NCBI GenBank assembly: GCA_029224185.1
Contig: CM055205.1
Location: 5,832,273-5,896,272, forward strand
DNA: 64,000 nt
Direction of reading: 5' to 3'
Origin: Karalla daura
Taxonomy: Eukaryota; Chordata; Actinopteri; Chaetodontiformes; Leiognathidae
A program made the position numbers and the translations under genes. The notes below the pieces were generated by a model. It was not told the origin of the DNA. It was given only the letters and a program-made list of their open reading frames with translations, and searched no databases. Numbering within the stretch: the first letter of the stretch is position 1; each line of letters starts with the position of its first letter. Below, one piece after another: positions 53,486 to 64,000 of the stretch.

Positions 53486-54239
53486 GACAAACACATACAC
53501 ACATCCATCTTCTTCTTTCCCTTGGGTTTTTGCCGCTCTTCATCTGCAAACTCCACATGCCCCTGCCCCTGCCTGCTTTTTAAACAGGTAGCGCATTATT
53601 TTACGGCCGCATGCGGGTGTTTTTATCCGTGCTTGGCCAGCGACGCCTGTCATGTCATCAGTTCATGCGTTGAGCCCCTCATCATCATATACTCATGTTC
53701 GGTAATCTCAGCATTTCACACTCGGCTGCCTGACTGCAGCCGTGGCTTAGCGGAGACTGAGTATATCTGTGGTAATGGGATTGAGCTCATGATGGTAAAT
53801 CCAACCACATCAATGGTATTTCCCGCTTTTAATTTTCTATCAACGCGTCTCGCTTCTGCTTGATTATACAGCCACTGGAACATGTGATCTGGTCGGGAGA
53901 TGCTGTTAGGAACATTGTTTTCCCAAGGGTAATGTCAGTGTAGACTGGAATCCTCCATGTTGTAAACATAAAATCTAAAAAAAGTAGATCACCACCCACA
54001 TCACTGAAATCTCACTCTTTTGCAGAGGGATATTTCTCTAAGATGATTAGATCAATTAGCGCTACCCTGGCTTTGTCCAAGTCCAAGAAAGATCCAGCAA
54101 CCAGAATCTCTAAATATTTGGTTATATTTGGATGGTTTTAGATAATCCCCAACAGGAACTAAAGTTGTGAAGACAGTGGTAAATAGTAGGGTATTTAAGT
54201 TGTAAAATGTACTGTGGGTTTGCTCTTTTTTTACATTTA

Positions 54240-54350
54240 GATGAATGAGCACTTAACATTGTCACCTCACAGCAAAAAGGCCCTGGGTTTGACTCCTGGT
54301 TGTCACCCTGTGTAGAGTTTGCACGTTCCAAAAAGTGCATGTCTCCAAGG
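54240..54350 (+). repeat. Common teleost interspersed repeat, 5' fragment
   Basis: It contains 'cacctcacagcaaaaaggcc', 'tgggtttgactcctggttgt' and 'gtagagtttgcacgttcc', the 5' part of the family. Confidence 0.7.
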
Positions 54351-54359
54351 CTGACGCTC

Positions 54360-55460
54360 CATTGTGCTTTTTTGAGGCTTTTTTTGCTGAGACTATCAAG
54401 ATACATATTGTTGAGGATTCCCTTTCTCTGCCTAATCCTCTGTTTATATCTGGTCTCTCTCTCAACCCCGCCTCATATCTCCTCCTCCATCCGTCTTCCA
54501 TCGTCTGTATTGACTCCCTGCATAGTCTCTCTGTTTACCGAGAGAGTAAACAGTGGAATGAATGTGCGGGTCACTGTCAGGGTGACTTTCTCTGTATCCT
54601 CTCCTCCCCTCCTACCATCCGTCCTGCACTCCCTGCAGCCCCATCGGCCCGTCCCCCGCCCCTGCCCCCTGATTATGTGCTGGTAATGAGAGGTCTAGAC
54701 ATGCTTGATCAGGATTAAGGCCTGGGAAGGCAGGCAGGCGAGGTCAAGCAGGGAGAGGCGGTTTGAGCCTGGACACACACACCTCCGTGGGGCTGGGATG
54801 GGCACCAGAGGGCCCGGCCAGGGGTTTTTGAGGAATGTTTAAGAGTCATGGGGCGGGAGGGGAATTACGAGGTATAAGGGATGAACCAATGTAGACATCA
54901 GGGAAGTCTTACTTTTCACTGCCTCACTGGTGTCTCACTGCTGAACCAATATGAGGGGAAAAAGTAAATGTAGTAGTAGAAACCAAAGTATTTTACAAGG
55001 TAAAATACTTTAAAATCACACTCTGCCAGGTCTCAACGGAACAGTATCAGACAGTCTGACAAGTCAATCGATCTGAATTATTCAAATGTATCTGAAGTAA
55101 TCAAATAAGTTTACAAAACCATTACACCTGAAACTCTAAAAATACACTAGCATTTCTTTCCTGTCTGTTTTCTTATGGTTACATACATGATGTAAGATGC
55201 AGAGATAAAAGGCAACCCACTCTTAGGTTGCTAAGTAGCCTGCACTTGTGCAACAGGAGGAAACTGCAGACAGGCAAACTGATCTCCATAATCTCACTGA
55301 TTCTTGGCTGATGTTGCAATACAGGCAATTTTCTTAGTTTCTGAGGAAACGTAATTTTTCAGCAGCTGTTGGTAAAGGGAGCCCGACAGGTGCAGGTCCT
55401 TATTGCAGAGGACCAAAATGTTCGGGTGAGTTTGTTTAAAATTTTTACATGAAAAGTTCA
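54360..55460. other. Gene desert, no gene seen
   Basis: Pyrimidine-rich in its first half (54460-54660), then AT-rich. A CTCF-like partial motif, GGCACCAGAGGGCCC, lies near 54801-54815. No exon was recognised. Confidence 0.35.
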
Positions 55461-55464
55461 TAAA

Positions 55465-55660
55465 AGTAGTGGATCACAGTATTGCCTCACAGCAAGAAGG
55501 TTCCAGGTTCAGACCAAGGACGTTACATGTTCTTCCTGTGTCCACGTATGTGGCTTTTCTTCAGTTTTCTCCACAGTCCAAAAACATACATGTTTTGGCT
55601 GATTGGAGACTCGGAAAATCAGCCCTGTGATAGATTGCTGACCCTGAGGACATGCAGGAA
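55465..55660 (+). repeat. Common teleost interspersed repeat, 5' and middle part
   Basis: It reads 'attgcctcacagcaagaagg', 'ttccaggttcagacc', 'gtccaaaaacatacatg' and 'gattggagactcggaaa' in family order. It is the best preserved 5' half in the window. Confidence 0.75.
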
Positions 55661-56696
55661 TATGTAGAAAATCTGGCAATGTAAATATGTTGCATTTCTT
55701 CCATTAAATGAGCATGCAGCAAGAAACATCAAATGGTATCACAGAGAAACATCTGGACTGTAATATTAATCCATGTTCATCTTTTCATCAGTGCAAACTG
55801 AATAAAGGTTGTTCTCGTCTGCTTTTCATTTCCATCGTGTTTGAACTGCAGCCGTGACTTTTTCGACTCCTCCATCTGTGTTTATTGACTCTTCCCTCCT
55901 CAGGTGCGTGTAGGTGCACGCGTGTGCGTCTGATTTGCAGGACACCAGCTGTTGACACATTCAGCTCTCAGTCCGGCGGGAATTCTCCTCCACAGAGGAG
56001 ACGACACATGCCAAGCATCCTATTCCCATCTCCACAGCTCCCACATGGATCTCATTTATGGTCATTCCAAAACATCCAGGAGAGGACAGGGATCCTGACA
56101 TTTAGGAATGCATGGGGCGTGACAGGATCCCTCAGTGAAAATACGTGGACCGACTGTGGAAACAGCTCGCAGCAAAGGGATAATTCTGAGTTTAACCTCC
56201 ATCATCGTTGTTTTTGGAACCAGGACGGTCCAGAGAGAGAGCAGTGACCTTCTCCTGAGAAGACCAGGGATGGCGTAGGTGTCCTTGGGCAAAAACACAG
56301 AGCAACCAAACCACTTTTGGAAATGTTAACACACCGCAGCAGAGTGGGATCTCTCTGAGGCACGTTGGGTGCAGAGTAAAAGGTGAAGGTTAACTGAAAG
56401 TGCGGCATTCATAACAAATTTCAGTGGGTTCGTACTGTAACAACAACGAGTAGATACACACGTTTGGAAGATGTTTAAACAATAAATCTCATCCCAGCTG
56501 CACCCTGTTCGGAGTGAAACATTAACTGATCGGGATCTAAGGTCGATCATTTTACAGGCACATTGTTGTACTGTTGCTGCCCGTCTATGGCTATCAGTGC
56601 AACAAGTCTGTTGGGCTCTGTGATAAATATCTTCCTAATATGGAGGAGTGTATGAGACTGCAGACTGATGATTTAAAAAATCACTGTTTTCTTACC

Positions 56697-56796
56697 AACT
56701 TTGTACCCAATGGTGTTGCAAGGGTCTGCTGGTGCATATCTCCAGCACACCGACACCCTCAACCAGTTACCACCCTCAACCAGTTACCAGTCGAAT

Positions 56797-56859
<63 letters not shown>

Positions 56860-56965
56860 TCACTCTTGGACTCTCACCTTGAGGCAATTCAAAGTCTCCA
56901 TTCGAGCTTAATGTATGTTTTTGGACAGCAGGGGGAAACGGGAGCACCCACAGAAAAGAAAGTCA
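56697..56965 (-). repeat. Common teleost interspersed repeat split by (CA)n
   Basis: The left end 'tttgtacccaatggtgttgc' is the reverse complement of the family 3' end. The right end 'ttggacagcagggggaaacg' followed by 'ggagcacccacagaa' is the reverse complement of its middle part. Between them are an 18 bp tandem duplication ('accaccctcaaccagtt') and a (CA)n run at 56798-56856. Confidence 0.7.
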
Positions 56966-56999
56966 TCATGTTGCTCAAAATCACTGCTATCTCATTGTT

Positions 57000-57640
57000 A
57001 AATCTGTAATATCTCAGAACAAAACCTTGTATACACAGACACTAATAATATTTATGTAATACATTTGAGTTATATCCAGTATCTAGTGTATTTCACAGGC
57101 TCATACATCAGTTAATGCAAACGTCACATATATGTGTTTGTCTTACCATAGCCACAAGTGTCCTATGTGATCTGGGTAAGCCTAACTACTGCTCCTAGCT
57201 GCAATTTCTCCCTAAAAATATATCATGTCAGCAAGCCAGCGAAAGCAGACAGATGTCTGCATGTGAGGCATGCAGCTCTGAAAACTCTTTGGAAATGCCA
57301 AGATGAGTGCTGCACAGATATTCGCTTTTAAAGAGCATTTTCCAGCAAGGTACCTCTAAATCCAGAAAATGTCCATATCTAAGTATTCATGGCAACATGA
57401 GTTATGGCTGTGTGTGTATCCTGGGATGGAAATGGGAATGTCTTCATCATTTACTTGTACAATTTTCTCAGCGGAGGGAAATTGCAGCCGTGATTTAGTT
57501 GTACAAAAAACTTACAAATCTGTGTGAGTTACGCTCCCAGGGCTTGGTTTCTATTAGGGTAGAGCCAGGCAAGACACACTTGCACAAAAGTGCAACAACA
57601 GGGACGTATCCTCATTGATCCAGGTTTTGAATTTAAAAAA
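57000..57640. other. Gene desert, no feature seen
   Basis: AT-rich, no exon, RNA gene or clear repeat recognised. Confidence 0.35.
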
Positions 57641-57649
57641 GGTGTGCCA

Positions 57650-59640
57650 CTGATTTAAACATGACCTGCTGAATTAACGTATCTCTTACAGCACGAGGCT
57701 TGTGTCAAACATCCGTATAATGAGTGTAATTAGCGAGTTCTTTTCGCTGCTGATGTGTAAATGGATGTGTTGGCTTCCACGCACGCACCCATGTGACAGA
57801 ATGTGATAGACTAAAAATGGTTGAAAAACCCATATTCACGCTTCAACCCCATTCACAGCTACTTCTTTTCACACACACACACAGACAAGACTGTGGGACA
57901 CTGAGGGAATGATAACAAAGACATGTTAATGTGTGCTAATGATGTCGTTATCTCCCGACGAGTGCAAATGGAGCGAGAGATTAACACTGATGCAACAGGG
58001 AATGAGGTGTGGGTTCACCGGCACGTGTGTGAGGGAGCGGCCTCTGCCTCAACTGTATGGAAGATTGTAGAGAAGAAGGAGAGGTGTGTGTGTGTGTGTC
58101 ACTCCTGCCTCTTACCAACCCCATATTCCCTCGAACTTTGACCTCCCCCGCCTGCTGAGCATCCCACAGGAAGACACACTGACCCCAGAGGGAGCATGCA
58201 AGTGTGTGTGTGTGTGTACGTGTTTGCGCGTCCTGCCTCTCAGATGAACTGAACGTTTTTTTTTGTGTGTGTGTGTGGTGTGTATGTGCGTGTGTGTGTG
58301 TTTTCCTCCGGACAGTGTGCTCCGTCAGAATTCAGCTGAGTAAAAACATGTGCGAATCACAAGTTGTCCCGTCCATGTCACAAGCTCACTTATCCATTTG
58401 ACTCCGCGCCGTGTCATTTAATTGCCACTAGAGCTGCGCACGCCCGAGAGCCTGCTCGCTCGCTTTTATCATTTGGCCGTGCAGCCACATGGTTTCACAA
58501 GCTTGCATCATGAACACCCACACATGTAGGCCCACACTCACTCCTCCTCAGATGAAATAGCTCTCCTGCCGGCGTCTTAAAGGAACAAACCAGGGTTTTG
58601 GGAAATCGCTCCGTTCGTCCATTTACCTGTTAAAAGGCGGTGGCACGGTCACCACGGTCAAAGCGGCAGAATGAGATAAACGTCTGACGCCTTAAAGTCC
58701 ATGGATCATACTGTGATCTGCATCCACATATGTCGCCCTGATAACAAATGATTCGATCTCTCCGTATTTTTAATGCATTGTCCTCATGGAGATGGCATCT
58801 CTGTCCTCCACAGAGCAGACTGTGCATGAATAATCTGAGGTGGCAGTAAATCAGTACCCGATTCCCTTCAGAAATCACACAGTTTTGTGAATTATTGAGT
58901 GCCCCTAGAACTTAATAAGAGCTGTCTATGAAAAACTCCTTAATAAATCTCATCTTGTAAACTCAGCGAATGTCTTACATTAAGTCATTTCTTCCTTTCC
59001 CTAAGAATATTCTCTCAGCTCTCCCTCCTGCGTTGCAACACTTGTGTGTAGGCCACTCTGACTCGATGAATTACATGCCTTGTTAAAAGCCCATCAGCTG
59101 CACTGATGAGTGCAACGTGTCTCACACGCTCATTTCTTACTGTACATAATTCATTTCCGGCAGCATTGCTTTCAATTAGTTTGTTTTTTGGAAAATTGTG
59201 CTTTCATAGCACAGGCTCGACAAAGTAAATTATAACATGGGTCTCACTTGCGCTTGTTTATTCGCATATTTATTGTCTTTATTTTGTGCGAATTAACAAT
59301 AAAATATCTTAGTGTCATATGGCCCACAGACACCCACAGAGGCCCACAGAGATCAGATCCGACGTGAGGCAGACTCTCTGAGGTCACACATGCATTTAAC
59401 ACCTAGCTCGAACATGTTTTTCTTATGTTCAGATACAGATCACGTTCTAATACCAGGTGTAAATGAGGTCTAAGTGAGCTAATGGGACACATTTATGCTT
59501 AAATGTCACCTCCGGTGCAGTCTACGATGTCAGGCCAGTGGACATTTTTCTCAGCCGATGTTTTAGCGCAGAGTCAAGCAAGGACACAAGGTCATTTATT
59601 TCCTGATTTATCGCCCAGGGTCACACATTGAATGAAAAAT
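57650..59640. other. Candidate conserved non-coding element cluster
   Basis: Several non-repetitive blocks (57650-57780, 58640-58960 and 59020-59330) contain homeodomain-like TTAAT/TAATTA motifs, such as 'gtgtaattagcgagttc', 'tttttaatgcattgtcctc' and 'gcgaattaacaataaaat'. TG-rich stretches at 58085-58310 separate them. No coding frame with recognisable homology. Inference from texture only. Confidence 0.25.
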
Positions 59641-59729
59641 AACCAAACCGTAAAAGCTCAGTTAGGTGGTATTGACAGCAATGTGCAATGACTGCAGGAC
59701 ATATAAGTGAGCTACTTCAGAGGTGACTC

Positions 59730-59800
59730 TGTTAAGGTACAAAGCAAGTATGATAATGGGTGTAAGGATGGATGTGAGGTATGCTGATGCATGACAAGGA
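59730..59800 (+). repeat. Common teleost interspersed repeat, 3' end fragment
   Basis: It contains 'ggtacaaagcaagtatgata' and 'atgggtgtaaggatggatg', matching the family 3' end also seen near 2550-2590. Confidence 0.5.
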
Positions 59801-62800
59801 TGCTGTGATTTAGTCTGATCGTGAGGTGTCGACCCTTTCATACAGTATCGCAGGTAGAAAGGTTTGTTGTTTGTCAAGCCTCCACTCAGAGGAGGAGCAA
59901 CACCACACCTGTCATGGAAAGAGGTGATGTGGAGATTGCCCACTTTTGGAAAACCTCTGGTGGTATTTGTAAAGAATGAAGTGAAGCTAAGTGAGTGTGA
60001 CAACGGGAGTGGTCTGTCGTAAAAAGGGACAAATCATCCTGGTTGGTTTGCTGAGCGGTGAAGCTTTGAGGCCTCATTCATAATGTTGACATCTGGGTTG
60101 TAGAGTCTCGTGGGCAGCGTATTTGGACCTGCCAGAGTTCCCTTTTCCAAGGTGTGACAGCACTCCCACACTTTAGCCACATCTCTTTTGTTTTCACTTT
60201 CTTACCTGTAGGCCCATCTGTTCATTTGTGCAAAGCTGTGTCCACCCTTTTTTCTTTTTGAAACTGGCTTACAGGGAATTTTCGAATTCTCTCAAATGAC
60301 CTTGTAATAACAATAAGAAAAAAAAAGAACAATAAGAAAATAAGGTGCCAGTGGAGGAGGACTGTGATAATCCTGCTGGAAATAGAGGCAGTGTAAAAGT
60401 GAGTGTTGTCAGCTGTCGGTTCACGCGGGAACAACTAAATCACGGTACAACGGGTGAACACATAGTCGCTCACCTGAAACCGTTCCAAAAATAAACCCCG
60501 TACATCAGCTGTTTTGACTTGTCACCATTTAACAGTTCAGTTGTCCAAGAGGAAGCACCCCCCACCCCCACCCTTCTACACACACACACCCCCACACCCA
60601 AAAACCTGTCTGTATGTTTTCCCCCGGTGAGGCAGCAGAATGTAAATCAAGCTCTGTCATTTCCCCACTAGTCTCAGAGAGCTGTCAGGGCTGTCACTCC
60701 ACCCTGATGTCTATATTTTCCTCCACGTCCTCTCCCACCCTCTCCCATCATTCTGCCTGATGAATTTCCAGTCTGTCAGACCTTCTATCTCCACTCTCCT
60801 TCTCGTCCCCCCCACCCCCCACCCCCTCCCTCGTTCCTTCTCGTTCTCTATCATTTATGGCCTATTCCTGCTCTGCTACCCAGGCTTCGGATGGAGGCTT
60901 GGCTGGTTGAGGGTGGGGGGATGGGCGATGGTTGGTTTGCACGTTTTCAAGCAAACTGAAATATTCATGTATGTGTGCCTGCATTGCTGTGTGAGAGCGC
61001 CTTCACATGTACCCCGCCTTGGTCTTTGTGTATTTACAGTATGTGCGTTGGCTGTGTGAGGTGGACAGCTGAATGTAGAGGGGTCCGCATGTTGATATGT
61101 GCACTTTTGTGCCTGTGTGTATGAGTGTGTATGTGTCCTATGTGTGATTTTTTTTTCTTTTTGCCAGGTGATGCGTGAAGCCCTGTCGTTTGATTTCGCT
61201 CCCAAAATAAGACTCGGCGCATCAATTACCCATGAACTGCTCTGCACGCGCTTGCAGGAGCGACCGAGGAGGAGGAATTAGCAGAACACGCTTCTCTTAT
61301 GTGCCATAATGATATGCAGTGAACTCGGCTCCAAATACCCACCTTTTTTTTAGCTCCATGTTCAGCCTTAAAACCCAAACTTAAAAACACCAGTCGAATA
61401 ATTTCCTCCAAGCACGTGTGCTCATATTGAAACGTGGTGGCCTCACAGACTTCTCCACCAAGACAAAAAACACTGCTTGCACAAGATTAATTGTCTTTGA
61501 GGACGATTATTTTGGCAAAGAAAACATGTATAATTCATCCAATCAGAGCCGTTTTTTTCCATCTCAACACAATTGCATTCATTCAGTCCTCCTCGTCTAT
61601 TGTTTGCAGAGAACACAGTATTACAGTGAGTAATGCACTTGTCTCTCACTGTCTCTCCATCTCTCCGTGACCCACATGGCTTTTTAGAGCGCTGTCAACC
61701 GTGAGTTCACTCTCTTCTCCTCTGCCGTTACCCCATCTCTCCATCCTCTAAGATTTACACACCAGCTGATGCTCTTTTCTTCATCTGTCTCTGTCTTTTT
61801 TCCTTGATCATGTCTCTTAGATCCCACTCGTTCTTCCCCTCTAACTGACACAAATGTGTGCGCGCACACACACACACGAAAAAACACAAATTGACATGCA
61901 CACCCTCCCAATTTCCCAGCCCTCTGTCGACCTCCCACCCTTCTCCTCCCTGCCCTTGCACCCCCCTCCTTGTCCCTTCCCCATTCCCCTTCCCTCTCCC
62001 CCACCATCGCTGAGTCGACCGGAGGCAGCAGCCGGTACATGTATAGCCGGTTGCTATGTGGGCGCCATGACAACCGTCATGAATTCGATATGGCGCTCAC
62101 GTATCCAGGCGGATGTGAGCTTGTGTGGATCCAGCGCTTCAAATGGCGCTCACGTATCTGGGGAATGAAACTCTCAGGGGGGGTTTAGTATAGATTTAGA
62201 CTTTTTTTCCCCTCCTCCTCTTTTTAGACACAGTGTGTAAATGTGTGTGAGTGTGCATGTCTGTGTTTGTGTATGCATGCATCATGAGATCAGAAGTGTC
62301 ACATGCCTGTTACAATGCCAGACAGGGGGAGAATGTAATTTACAGACATGAATGTGACAAGTAATGAAAGTCAACATCTACAACAACCACAGACTTTGTT
62401 TCAAACATTTCTTCTCACTCATCTGCATCATAAATCACACAGAAATGAACCCTCATGTAGAAATCAGAGATGCACTCAAATATTATTTAAGAGGAAATCA
62501 CAGAGGGCGTAAAGCTGTAAATTAGAAAGTATTCCTCTGGGAAACACAGCACGATGTTAATTTCAAGGAATGCACAAGTTGTTGTCATGCAGAGTTGCAG
62601 GAGACATCTGACTCTGCAAGCCATATTTTAACATCTGGCTCAGGAGTACAGCATTGTTTTAGGAACTTTCAAGTGTTGGCAATTGCTGTCTGTGTAGCAA
62701 TTGAACACAGAAAAGGCCTCAGTTTCTCCTTAGGTTCACTTTCATGTCTACGCAAGACAGAAAACTGGAGAAAGCCGGAGTTGCCTGTCCTTGTGTGAGG

Positions 62801-63450
62801 AATTTCATTGTGTGATTGTTGTGATCATTTTCAAAGATTTCAGAAGATCTTGCTGCAATGGCTGAGCCACAGCGCTCTTTTCTTTTGCCTCTCATGAAGG
62901 TTGATCTTTGTGTCTGAAGACGATAGGAGGGTCTCCCTGCAGGCTTGGGTAAAACACTGAACCCATGCCTGCTAACGAGGCTGGGTCATCAATGTAGGAT
63001 TGTGCCCGAAGCTTCTGCACAAGAGGAACTTGAATCGTGGTGACCAGTGTGTAAATGTATGTGACTAGACATCTGTCATGTGAGCACGCAGACTGACAAA
63101 ATGGCATAATAGCAACATGAGGCGTGAAAGGGGAACACCAGTGACTTCACTGATCACTTGTTTACTTTAAAAAGCTGTAAGAAGCCTTTTGTCTCCGCAG
63201 ATGGACGTGCGTGAAATCCGATAAACCCAAGTGATGTCACTAGAGTCGGCAACAGCTGGGACTGAAGACGCAAGTCGGAAGGACGTGAGCTCGCCAGACC
63301 GCTGTAACACATCGCCGCTGCAGTCCAGCTCCGGGCTACGACTGCTAGCGTAACACGTCTGAATCACTGGCTCAACTGTAGGCAGCCATCTTTTTTTGTG
63401 AGTAATGTGGCCAACGATTTTGCATTTTGAAATGGATTTAATTTCAAGTT
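59800..63450. other. Gene desert, no gene seen
   Basis: No exon or RNA gene was recognised. It holds C-rich/CAC stretches near 60555-60600 and 60808-60830, TG-rich stretches near 61110-61150 and 62236-62285, and a small direct repeat at 62090-62158. All frames are short and without recognisable motifs. Confidence 0.35.
62090..62158 (+). repeat. 16 bp direct repeat
   Basis: ATGGCGCTCACGTATC occurs at 62090-62105 and again at 62143-62158. Just upstream, CATGACaaccGTCATG can form a small hairpin. The unit is GC- and CpG-rich, against an AT-rich background. Confidence 0.85.
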
Positions 63451-63454
63451 CAGG

Positions 63455-63560
63455 AGGGTGAACAGCTCTGTTGCCTCGCAGCAGGAATGTCCCCTGTCCG
63501 TGGGTTATCTGGGTTTCCTGCTACACTCCAAAACACCATGCAGAAAGTTGGTAAGATCAT
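63455..63560 (+). repeat. Common teleost interspersed repeat, fragment
   Basis: It contains 'ctctgttgcctcgcagcagg', 'gtgggttatctgggtttcct' and 'ctacactccaaaacaccatg', a decayed 5'/middle part of the family. Confidence 0.6.
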
Positions 63561-64000
63561 TTCCAATTCAGGGTACATTAACTTCCCATATAGTTGCATT
63601 TTTGCAGAAAAATGTCAAAATTTCAATGCATTAAATATGGGGAAAAACATATTCGCAAAGTCACTGAAAAGTTGCAATAAAGGTTATTCAAAGGATATTC
63701 ATACAAGAATACAGAGCTGCTCAGAGTTTAGTGGAGCTCCAGTCTGGGGCCATACAGGAATGCTGGTGCAAAACATGGTTTACATTTAAGAACAGATGTT
63801 GAGACGAGACTACGAGTGTGACAAATCTAAGAATGAAAAGAATTCCTGAGTGATGGTTTCTTCCTGTTTACAGTCTTACTATCTTTGAATGGTGACGGCC
63901 CGTTGAGTCATTGAGAAGTGCTGAGGACTGTTTCTCTGTCTGGTGTGGCAGGGTGATTTCTCGTATGACTCAGCCTGATTGAAGCACACCGGAGCCTTTT

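Noticed and set aside
54801..54815. Third CTCF-like motif
   Set aside because: The core matches only in part (the last GCGC half is changed), so it was not counted with the two stronger motifs.
61684..62073. 129-codon minus-strand frame rich in Gly/Arg/Glu
   Set aside because: Translation of a C/T-rich stretch; overlapping frames are open in other phases, and no motif is present.

Overview
The window looks like nuclear DNA of a teleost fish, most likely a percomorph. It holds four spliced vertebrate genes with short GT-AG introns, many (CA/TG)n microsatellites, and scattered copies of a repeat common in fish, recognisable by its 'gcctcacagcaagaag' core. No bacterial, viral or organellar gene was seen. 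The four proteins could be assembled exon by exon in one continuous frame.

Layout. 1-7.6 kb: no gene; unique sequence that resembles regulatory DNA up to about 5.2 kb, then repeat remnants. 7.6-14.2 kb (+): kpna6, importin subunit alpha-7 (538 aa, 14 coding exons), followed by what is probably a long 3' UTR. 18.3-20.6 kb: a repeat-rich spacer with a duplicated block of paired CRE sites and a run of hairpins. 20.7-25.5 kb (+): txlna, alpha-taxilin (537 aa, 10 coding exons plus a probable non-coding first exon), then a probable 2.2 kb 3' UTR. 28.4-31.4 kb (+): eif3i, eIF3 subunit I (325 aa, 11 exons). 35.3-38.2 kb (-): marcksl1, MARCKS-like 1 (219 aa, 2 exons). 38.2-64 kb: a gene desert with microsatellites, repeat remnants and non-repetitive blocks that may be conserved non-coding elements.

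The order and orientation kpna6(+), txlna(+), eif3i(+), marcksl1(-) match human 1p35. The human genes lying between (CCDC28B, IQCC, DCDC2B and TMEM234; FAM167B, LCK and HDAC1) are absent here. Three of the four genes are housekeeping genes, for nuclear import, vesicle traffic and translation initiation. They do not form one pathway; the cluster is inherited synteny. marcksl1 is the only likely developmentally regulated gene and faces the large desert. Two CTCF-like motifs point away from each other on either side of the kpna6-txlna-eif3i block, which suggests it sits at a chromatin-domain boundary. I found no convincing new gene system. The items most worth checking are the hairpin run near 20.2-20.4 kb, the paired CRE duplication, the altered marcksl1 effector domain, and the txlna splice acceptor formed by a 145 bp TG repeat.
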